A stretch of 64,000 bases of DNA. It comes from Telopea speciosissima. Lineage: Eukaryota; Streptophyta; Magnoliopsida; Proteales; Proteaceae. The position numbers and the translations under genes are program-made. Under the pieces are notes generated by a model. The model searched no databases and was not told where the DNA came from. It saw nothing but the letters and a program-made list of their open reading frames with translations. The stretch is from assembly GCF_018873765.1 (NCBI RefSeq), contig NC_057916.1, positions 25,033,001 to 25,097,000 on the forward strand. The letters run 5' to 3'. Shown here piece after piece: positions 12,655 to 23,300 of this stretch. Position 1 is the stretch's first letter; each line of letters opens with the position of its first letter.

Positions 12655-14270
12655 TGTATGCAGATTAGGCCTGTCAACATCCCCAACCGTTATTAGTCTA
12701 GGGCCTCTATCGGTCTATCCTATCTAATCACCAAGGGCACGATTCAATTCGGCTTTGATTTGGTTTCAGAAGTGTTGGTGTGAATCGAAATCAAATCCGT
12801 TTTGAAATTTGATACTTAAACCGAACCTGTTGAGTTTGATTTGATTTTGATTTTGTCATTCGGTTCTTACACGGTTTTAGTTCGGGTTCCTATACTAGAT
12901 TCATATGCTATAATATATATGTATTGGTAGAACATATACTATAATACAGTAGTAATATAAATATTAATATACTATATATAGTATAATATAATACTATTAT
13001 TAGTAATATGTACTATATATTATTATTGTCATTATTATAATATATTAATATGGGAAAAATAATGTTCTTTGGTTGCGTGGTTCATATGCCCCAGACACAA
13101 GAGCACTAAATTACCACTTAGCCCCTCTTGAAATTAAACATTCCATCCATGTTAATGCCATGCATGCGCCTTCATTGACTCTCGCGCTAGTGCAGGGGCT
13201 ACATGACCATCGATCTTTGTCCCATTAATATATTATAATACATAGTATACCAATTTGGTTCGGTTTTGATTCAAATAGATGATTCTTATGTTGGAACTGG
13301 AATCAATCCGAATTGAAGCCTACAATCCAGAAACGAATGGGAAACAAATTTATTCAGTTTGATTTGGTTCAACTTATTTAATCTGATTTTGGTTTCGATT
13401 TTCAATTCCAATTCCAATTTGACCTACCATCATGCATAAATTAGAACCACTGGTAAATTGTGTCAATCCTTCTACACTAGCAAATCCGGTGCATTGTTGG
13501 ATGTAGAGGGTTCCTAATCCCCACTCCTTGAGAACAATTGTCACCTCTAATTCCTGCAATTCCTTTAATAGGGGGGAGTGGACCTCATCTTGGGTAGGGA
13601 GTAGAGTGGTCATTTTTGTTTCCATGTGAGGAATCAGAGGAATTGGAGGGGGCAGCGAAATGGAGGGGATATTGATTTCACTCCTTGAAGGTAATGATAA
13701 GATACCAATAAGTATTGGTTGGATTAGTCAATATGTTTTTTTTTGTCAATTCTAATCAAGGGTTGTTAGACCAACTAAAAACTACATAGGGAAGGCTACG
13801 ATAGGCCAACAAAACCTACAACTAACAAACAACGGGGAGAGGGAAAGGTTGTCTTATGATACAAATGTGACCAGGAGAGTCGACCCTCGACCTCCGAGGG
13901 GGATAATGCACTTCAATTGACAGCCTCCAATCAACCAAGCTAGCAGCTATTCACGATCTGTCCGTATTGAACAGATATAAATCAAGCATATGTTTTTCAA
14001 CAAAAAAATGGACGTCCCTATGGTATCAGCTGATCCGAAGCAGTCACGTATTGGTATTGGTAGTAACGTCACGGATATGAATCGGCCGATACTGATACCT
14101 AAAATCATGTTTGACTGTTTGTTTGAGGGCCAAAGTTCATTTTAAAAAACGTGGACCAGTGTATGACCTGGTCCGGTCCGGTCTGTACTATAGTACGGTC
14201 TCGGAATTTCAGGCGGCAATTAAAGATCCTCCACGCGGTCGACCACGGAGGAGAGAAGAGAGGGAAAAGA
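12655..14270. other. Intergenic repeat-like DNA upstream of the TCP-nitrilase gene
   Basis: The first part (to about 13400) is a degenerate repeat rich in GATTTTGATTTGGTTCGG words and ATATA runs, like copies at about 5100, 44300, 52650 and 63120. The stretch 13620-14270 has no recognisable coding frame and must contain the promoter of the gene starting at 14380. I could not pick out a convincing TATA box. Confidence 0.4.
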
Positions 14271-14379
14271 GAGTAATGTGACATTGACACACGCAAACAC
14301 TCTGTGTCGAGGAGAAGAACGGAGAATTCGATCAAGAAGGAAAGAAAGAGAGAGGGCAAGGATTGATGAAAGCCACGAC

Positions 14380-17300
14380 ATGGAGATAGAACCCGCCGGC
14401 AATGCGGTTGGGACTCTGCAAACGGCTAAACGCCAACGAATGCACATAGACCGTCACGTAACGGTCGAAGGTCGCGACAGGAGGGTCAGAATTCCTGTAA
14501 CCTGTGCTTCTGGCATCTTCCGTCTGACTCGGGAACTTGGTCACAAATCCAACGGACAAACGATTCAGTGGCTCTTGGAGCAGGTTCGCCCTGAACTCGT
14601 CATCCCCAAGCCCAAAACGCTTCCTTCCAAGAGACTTTCGGCCGGGAACTCCGCCAACGATTCCGCTCCCAAACCCATCTCTATCGCTTACCCTGAACCT
14701 GAAGACAATGCTAACGACGCCAGGCTCATTGCTCTTCTACCTGCTCCTGAAGACGCTGAGCCGGTGATGTCAGCCGGAGAAACCGTCTCAAGGTTTGACG
14801 CGGGATGTCCTCGTCCGACGGTTCGAGCAACTGTTGTGCAGGCATCCACTGTCTTCTATGATATCCCCGCGACATTAGGTCCTTTATTCCACTGTCATTG
14901 TTTTCTTTTTCTTTTATATTCTTATTCTCTCTGGATATTATTTGACTATTTTGAGCAATTCTGTTGATAGAATTTCACCTTGGTTATTTGCATTGATAGT
15001 CGATTAGTTTTCTAGTGTTTGAGGTTTGGACCATAGGACTGACTTCTTGTGAATGCCGTGTAAGCGGAAAAGGAGGTTGTTGATTTCTCATTGAGGTGTC
15101 CCCTAGGTTTACTACTAAGATTTTATATGAACCCAGTAACTTGGTTAAAGATTTGATGGCAGTGCCTTCTTGCAACGTGTTTCTTTTGATCACTGCATTT
15201 TCTTTCTGCGGGGTTTTTTTTCGCCCGGGGGGGGGTGGTGTGGTGCCATCAGTTGACCGGTTACTGATGGGTGTAGAGGGTTCGTCATTGCACAAATCAA
15301 AAAGAGATCCTTCATCTCTTACTTTCCCGTGGTCTGACATTTGTCATATTGGGGCACTGATGGAAGAATACCAATATGTCTTAGACAGCATATTTTCCCT
15401 CCCATCCCCTTTCCACACTCAATTTGTTTATTCAACAACTTGGTGGCACGAATCCCTTCTGATCTTGTTTCTGTGGAAAATGTTGCGTTGTTGGCTTCCT
15501 CAAAGGTGGCATTTTCAGCATTTCTATCATGTGCTGGTCACTGACAATTTGAATTTAATTGCCTGTCACTTGAACAATAAAATGAAGAGCATTCCATTGG
15601 GTTCTCCATACATCTAACTTATTTAAAACTAAACAGAACCTTCACTGCTTTCCTTGATTAGTGGGAACATTACATGGGATGAACATCTATATAAAGCAAC
15701 AAAACGAATGATAGCTGTTGGTTTTGTATGTCTATCCATCATTTGAGTAATCGATGCCTTTTGGGCTGTTGCAGCTGCCACATTAAACAAATTATTTTTT
15801 TCCCTTTATACTTCATATAAAATTGATGCTCATGTGTGGGCAGGTTGATGCAGATTCATCACCTAATAGGGCTTGTTTCATTGGGAATAAGTCTAGGGTT
15901 GGGTTACATACATGTTGGGCCTTTGATCCCATGGGTTTCTAATGTGATAGGCCACTTTTATGGGCCTAAAATATGGATAAATAGGTTGCATACGGGATTA
16001 GCTCCCATACTTGGCTTTTTATTTGGTGTTTTAAATTGAACCGGTTCAACCAATGGTTCAATTTAAGTGATTTTATTAGTTTTTCTTTTAGTTGTTTAGT
16101 TAAGCTGGATTAGGACTCTATTTTGAGTCTATTTCAGTTTCCTAGTCAGTTTACGTTAGTTAATAGGTTAGGGATAGGATTAAGCCTTTCCTTTTTAGTG
16201 TCTAAGTCTATTTTTGAGTCTTCTATATAAGTTTGTAAGGAAGGCCAGCATTGAATACGAATTTTGATTAATAAAAACTCAGCTTTATGCTTGCTGTCTT
16301 TGTTGCTGCTATTCTCTCCTATGAGATCTAGTCTTGTGAGTCATATCAAGACCCCCCTTGTGAGTCATATCAAGGATTGAAGGACTGGAATCCCCAGTGA
16401 GTAGTGACTCCTTGCATCTTGAAGATCGGGAGGTTTCTTCTAGTTTCAAGTTGCTACCATTATTCTTTGCAATCCAGTGAGTTTGAAGTTGTCATTTTTA
16501 TTTTAACCTTCTTCTTCTAATCCTCTAACCCTAGCCTACCTATACTGTTCAGCATTCCCCTCTACTAAACCTAGCTTCCATTAAACCTGCAACTCCCACC
16601 TTCGAATCATAGCTTAGTTTCTAAGCAACCATCATCCCATCATCAGATCTGTCCCAAACTTTCAGCATACATCCACCACACTCCCCCTACACTCGATCCT
16701 ACTTTCAGCCCAATCAGACCACTCAAACCCTAATCCCCCTAATCTCCCATAAAACCCAAAACCCTAAAAACCATTCTAAATTCTATCTAGCCCTAATTAA
16801 CCATCAAAACACCAGCAAAGCCTGATCGAGTTACCCCCCTGCTGCCAGCTACACTCGATCACAAACCCTGCCCCAAAGCCCCTTCCTAAATCCTAGAATT
16901 AGCCTAATATCTGAAACCTAAAATCCTAAACCTATCCAAACCCTACTTTCTTTATACCATATTAATCCCCTAAACCTACATATTAAAACCATATATAAAC
17001 CATACCTGAATTCCTAAGCCTAACCCTAATTTCATCCTAAACAATCCACATCTGTAAACAGTTACAGAATTCTGTTTTTCCTGGTTCCTATTAGGCCTTG
17101 CCTATATAGGACTACATTACAGGTCAACAGAAAGGTCTGAGGAACGTTATGACTAAAGTTTTTGTTGCCAGCAAATGCACTTCTTTTTTCGCCTTCTTTC
17201 ACATATGCTTTTGTAATTGTCACTATGAAAGTTGGTTTTTTATCAGAAAAGATTCTCCTACTTGTGCAAGGACTCATCATTTTAGGTGAAATGAGGAAAT

Positions 17301-20300
17301 CCTCTGTCATTAAAGTATTTTGTTGGAATTAAACTAAGAATATAGAACTTATCTTTATATGCTTAATTCTCTTGAATGAAACAACCATGAATAGTAGGAG
17401 ATGATGATACACAAACAGGGTCACGAATAAAACTTGGTGGGGCTGACTCGTGCCACTAGTTACTCTCCTAAAGATTGTAGTCGCCTCCTATGATGCAATA
17501 CGGGTACTTGCGAATTGACCTCCAAGATGAAACATCCCCTAAGGCTTTCCAATGGTTGTTGCACTCACTTACTGGGCAACGTTAGGGCACTATCAGGTTG
17601 GGCTCAATCAACCAAAATAATTGCACTGAGGAACTTTGAAAAATTGGTATGTAATAAGCCAAAACAAAGAGAGCATGCAAAGAGCAAGGGAGAGAGATTT
17701 TTAGCACTTAGAATGAATGAAAAGAGAGCCAAGAACGCCCTCTATTTATGGAGGAAAGTAACCCCTTGAAAGCACCTCTACGAAAGGAGGTGACTTCTCA
17801 AGAAACTAGGCATTACTAGCTCAGAATAGGCATTGACCGGCACCCAAAGAGGACAATCAGCGCCGTCAATACGCCAACTGGTGCCAGCCAGCCAACCGTC
17901 GACACTGGAGAAGCGTCGGATAGAGAGGTAGGAGAGTCGGCGGGGGTCCTGACAAATCCCGACATCTACTGAAGAGAGCTTGCTTCAGAGAAGCGTTGGG
18001 CAAAGTGCATTCGATGATGACGAGGTTCCCTTCAATGCCGGATAGAGAGTAAGTGAAGCCGGATAGGTCCCTAACCATAGTTGTCAACGTGTCGCTAGAC
18101 ATCCTGGAGCCTTGGTCGCCTAGGCGGGCCCCTTGGACATCTTGGTCACCTAGTTGGTGTCACCTTGATTTTGGACCCTCTCCAACGCCTTGGGTCGCCT
18201 AGACGCCGTGAAAACTATGTCTCTAACAACCCCTGACACAAGAAATGTTCTGACCGGCGCTTGACGCCCAAGAGCTGACGTCATAATATGAAACTTGGGT
18301 GTCGGAAAAGTCCTATTGGACGTTGGCCAAAATCTGGATCCATATCCGGGTCTGGAGCATATATATATTAATGACTCGCCACACCACGACCCGATTTGGC
18401 TCAGCGCGCGCACCCTCATGTGTGAAAAACACCTTGGACCAATCCCAAACGTGAGGGAGGAGAGATACCTCTCTTTAAGGAACCTTACCGTTGTAGTTCC
18501 CATTCCCATACATTAACCTCTCTTTTTTCTCATCCACTTCCAATGTGAGACTAAAGCTCCCACACAAACAAAATGTGCTTTACAAAAGCAACATCCAAAA
18601 GTTAAACCTTGTGGGAGGAAAAAACAAAACCAATTTTCAAAATGTAAATTATTGTAACTTTCATTGAAATTCGTTTTACAACATATTTAAATACATATAT
18701 TAATTGATTTGGTTGCATCTGTCAAAGTTGCAGTTGGGTAAGTATTATGAAGAGCTTAGGACATCAAATTGCTTATTGGAGCAATTGAACATTTAGTGTT
18801 GAAAAGGAATTCTTTTGCTGCTTTGCGGAGGCGATATTGCTGTGCAAACAAAGCCCCCCCCCCCCCTAATGTAGTCCTAGATAGGTAGGAGACCTACTAG
18901 GAGCCAAAACAACAGGACCAAACAGCCAAAGGGGTTGCTGGTTCGAATGGACAGCACTAGGATTTAGGTTAATTCTAGGGTTTAGGAGAGGAATTTGGGA
19001 ATGGGTCTTATATAGTTTTAATATGCAGGTCTAGGGGGTTATTATGGGATAAAAATAATAGGATTTGGTTAAGTTTGAAAAATCTGCAGAATTAGGGTTA
19101 GGGTTTCGGGTTTTAGGTTTTAGATTCTAGGCTGACACTAGGGTTTTAAGATGGGAGTTTGGACTCAGGTTTCTGGTCGAATTTTCCAATGAGGGGGAAG
19201 AACACTCGATCAGAACATGGAGGGGAATTGATGGGCAGAAGTGACTGATCTGGGAATCCTAGAGTTTTGGGGTTTTAGAGGGATGAGGGGATTAGGGTTT
19301 AGAGTTGTAAGTTGGGGCTGAGAATGAGGGGGTTGTGTTTAAAGTTTTAAAGGGCTTGACTGTGAAATTTAGGCTGGACAGACTCTACATGGAGTTAGGG
19401 TTATGGGGGTCGATTAGGGTAAGCTGGAGGAAGAAGAAGAAGATTGTTAAATAGCAGAAACTATAAAATACTCACTGGGTTTTGTAGATCTGCAGCAACA
19501 ATAGCTTGAAGAAGCTTGAGTGAAGAAGAAGAAGAACCTCCCGGTACTGGACAGACGCAAGGAGTCATGAGAGTCCACTCACCCTAGCACCTTGAGATCC
19601 ACAAGGCAACACTCACACAAAGGGAGCAATGGCAGCAGCAGCAAAGGCAGCAAAGCAACGAAATATTTTTTCAAAATAAACTGTGGGGGAGCCTCTCCCA
19701 CGATTCTCTTATTAATAAGGGCCTAAGGGCCAAAACAGAATACAATTCAAACTCTCCTTCATCAATCGTGAATGGGAGTAGCTAGATTAAAATAACTTAA
19801 ACTTAAAAGGAAAAGACTCATCTACCCCTAATAACTTAAGACAACTTAAAACAACTTAAATAAAAGATACCCTAGGAACCAATAAGAATAAAACAATCTC
19901 AGCCTATAGGATTATGTCCTTAAGGCTGCTAAAAAAACTAAGTATAGAACTGAAATAAACTATCCTAAGGGCCAAAACAGAATACAATTCAAACTCTCCT
20001 TCATCAATCGTGGATGGGAGTAGCTAGATTAAAATAACTTAAACTTAAAAGGAAAAGACTCATCTACCCCTAATAACTTAAGACAACTTAAAACAACTTA
20101 AATAAAAGATACCCTAGGAACCAATAAGAATAAAACAATCTCAGCCTATAGGATTATGTCCTTAAGGCTGCTAAAAAAACTAAGTATAGAACTGAAATAA
20201 ACTATCCTAAGGCTCCTACTAAAACCCTAGGTTCAGGGTGGCTTCCTCAATTCGAGGAGGCTTGGATCTATGCCAACTCTCTTCGATTTAGAAACATTCA

Positions 20301-23300
20301 TCTCTGATGAATGGGTGAAATCCATGCAACACTCTTGCAACTTGGAGCTGAGCTTCTTGACATCATGAGTAGGAGTCCAAGTGCTACGTTGTTTGGAAGA
20401 AACCCGTCCATAAACTTTGTGACGAAGAGGGGGAAGCAACATGTGGGCAGAAGCTTTAACACTTCCCGGGCAGAATTCTGTTGAGGCTAGAACGGTAGGA
20501 ATATAGTCTTCAAGTCGTGGAGCCTTTTCTTCAAAGAACCAAGGGGGCATCACAAAATCTATGTGTTCAACCTCTATAGGGTCTTCAATGTTAACACCCT
20601 TCTCATTGAGCTCCACCTCTTCAAGAGTAGTAACTTGATCGTCATTGTCTTCCTGTGAAATGCTCCCAATTACCTCTTCACATTCAGCCACATCATTCAT
20701 GAAGACTGGAGTAATAATATGAGCGCCTCGAACATCACCACCCAAATCTTCAAAGTAACCATCTAAGTCTTCATCATCATCAAGGGGTAATGCATATATA
20801 CCATGCTCATCATCAGAGTTCTTCTCTTCCTTTTCAGCCACATTAACAGGTTTATGCTTTTGTTGGCATTCCTTGGTATGGTGGCCTAAATCATTGTAGG
20901 GATAACACCTGCGCGGGCCATTGCTGACCATAGGGGCTTTGCCCTTGTTGTCCACACGTGAGGAAGCTATAGGACGAGAAGTACTGCCATTTGAATAGCT
21001 TGATCATGTAGGGCCAGGCGGCCAGCAGTAGTGTTGGTAGACTTGGGGGCTGGAAAAGAGGCTTTGGTATCTTCAGTGGAGGAACCGACTTTTCTAGTCA
21101 ATAACTCTTCAGCCTTTAATGCCTTCTCAAAACAGTCCCGCACATCTCTGACATCAGTTACTCCAATACCTCTGATAATGTCATCCCTTAATCCCAGTCG
21201 AAACCGAGACAGCATCTGAGTATCACTTTCTCTGGTGTCAGTACGAGAAGAAAGAGCGTCAAACTGCTGCATGTACTCAGCTACAGTCATAGTCCCTTGT
21301 CGTAGGGAGTTGAGTTGATCTTGCATTTGAGATCTGTAATGTTTGGGCAAATATTTCTCCTTCAAGTCATACCTCATGTCCTCCCAATTAGTAGGTGCAT
21401 GACCTTCGCGTTCCATGTCTCTCTCTGTCTTTCACTACCATTCTCGGGCAAGGCCAATCAACTTGGTACGTGCCAGTCTCATCTTTCGATCTTCAGGCAA
21501 GTCATACCAGTCAAAATAATCATCCAGGGCAGCAAGCTAGTCTTAGAACACCTGGGGATCACGGTTCCCATCAAACTCCTTCAGCTCGAGTTTAACCTTC
21601 TGCGTATCATACCTCTTATTGGTGGCTTCATCAGCAGTGAAATAGGATCTCATGTACTCCTCAAAGTTAGGTCTTCGAGGTCCTTCTCTAATTCTGTCCC
21701 TATCTTCTCTGTAACCACCTCTGTTATGTCTTCTTCTGTCCCTGTGATCTCCACGGTTCTTGGAGTGATCTCTGTAGTCTCCATGTCCTCTGGAATGATC
21801 TCTGTGATGTCGGTTCCTTCCCAGAGTTCCATGTACTTCAGAGTGAACTTGAAACCTGTCCTCCTCTACATAAAGAGGGTTGTCTACAAGAGGCACAGTC
21901 TGCCGTTGTTCCATTACCAACATTCGATCACTAAGAGCTTGCTGTTCTGCTGAAATTTTCTGTAACATAGTCATAATTGCAATAAGGGGATCGGGTGGGG
22001 GTGGCTGTGTGGGGTCCACAACAGGGATGGGGGTGGCTGATACCGTAGTCCTAGATAGGTAGGAGACCTACTAGGAGCCAAACAACAGGACCAAACAGCC
22101 AAAGGGGTTGCTGGTTTGAATGGACATCACTAGGATTTAGGTTAATTCTAGGGTTTAGGAGGGGAATTTGGGAATGGGTCTTATATAGTTTTAATATGCA
22201 GGTCTAGGGGGTTATTATGGGATAAAAATAATAGGATTTGGTTAAGTTTGAAAAATCTGCAGAATTAGGGTTAGGGTTTCGGGTTTTAGGTTTTAGATTC
22301 TAGGCTGAAACTAGGGTTTTAAGATGGGAGTTTGGACTCAGGTTTCTGGTCGAGTTTTCCCATGAGGGGGAAGAACACTCGATCAGAATATGGAGGGGAA
22401 TTGATGGGCAGAAGTGACTGATCTGGGAATCCTAGGGTTTTGGGGTTTTAGAGGGATGAGGGGATTAGGGTTTAGAGTTGTAAGTTGGGGCTGAGATGGC
22501 AGTCGAGTGGAGGGTCTGCTGTGAGGGGGTTGTGTTTAAAGTTTTAAAGGGCTTGACTGTGAAATTTGGGCTGGACAGACTCTACATGGAGTTAGGGTTA
22601 TGGGGGTCGATTAGGGTAAGCTGGAGGAAGAAGAAGAAGAAGATTGTTAAATAGCAGAAACTATAAAATACTCACTGGGTTTTGTAGATCTGCAGCAACA
22701 ATAGCTTGAAGAAGCTTGAATGAAGAAGAAGAAGAACCTCCCGGTACTGGACAAACGCAAGGAGTCGTGAGAGTCCACTCACCCTAGCACCTTGAGATCC
22801 ACAAGGCAACACTCACACAAAGGGAGCAATGGCAGCAGCAGCAAAGGCAGCAAAGCAACGAAATATTTTTTCAAAATAAACTGTGGGGGAGCCTCTCCCA
22901 CGATTCTCTTATTAATAAGGGTCTAAGGGCCAAAACAGAATACAATTCAAACTCTCCTTCATCAATCGTGGATGGGAGTAGCTAGATTAAAATAACTTAA
23001 ACTTAAAAGGAAAAGACTCATCTACCCCTAATAACTTAAGACAACTTAAATAAAAGATACCCTAGGAACCAATAAGAATACAACAATCTCAGCCAATAGG
23101 ATTAAGTCCTTAAGGCTGCTAAAAAAACTAAGTATAGAACTGAAATAAACTATCCTAAGGCTCCTACTAAAACCCTAGGATTAGGGTGGCTTCCTCAATT
23201 CGAGGAGGCTTGGATCTACATCACCCCCCCCACCACCATGTTTTTCTTTTTGACATTTCTTGTTTGTGTGAGGGGCTGAGATTCAATTCACTTTTTGTGG

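Larger units (their letters stand above)
18867..23223 (-). mobile_element. Gag-only LTR retrotransposon (TR-GAG type), nearly complete
   Basis: Two long direct repeats (18867-20275 and 22041-23223) enclose 1.77 kb that encodes only a decayed gag on the minus strand. There is no protease, reverse transcriptase, RNase H or integrase. On the minus strand the element starts TGATGTAGATCC and ends GGACTACATTA. The internal region begins with GGTATCAGCC, a primer-binding-site match to initiator-Met tRNA (usual TGGTATCAGAGC). A short purine stretch (GAAGAGAGT) precedes the 3' LTR. The flanks are CCCCC on both sides, consistent with a 5-bp duplication but lying in C runs. Size and content fit the TR-GAG class, which must rely on another element's enzymes. 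Confidence 0.85.

Noticed and set aside
14278..14379. Using the upstream ATG at 14278 as the start of the fusion protein
   Set aside because: The added residues are a low-complexity Arg/Glu run read from purine-rich DNA and look like a 5' leader. The ATG at 14380 (MEIEP) gives a more protein-like start. Not excluded.
14278..14967. A free-standing intronless TCP gene ending at 14967
   Set aside because: The frame carries an unmistakable NIT4 first exon ([14 protein letters not shown]) before a donor whose phase matches the NIT4 exon at 25192. The 14967 stop lies in the intron.
21315..21953. Plus-strand 212-codon frame
   Set aside because: Antisense to the gag relic; the minus strand has the gag signature.
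18862..23228. CCCCC flanks as firm proof of the TR-GAG target duplication
   Set aside because: Both flanks are parts of longer C runs, so the match could be coincidence. I rely on the ends shared with the two solo LTRs instead.
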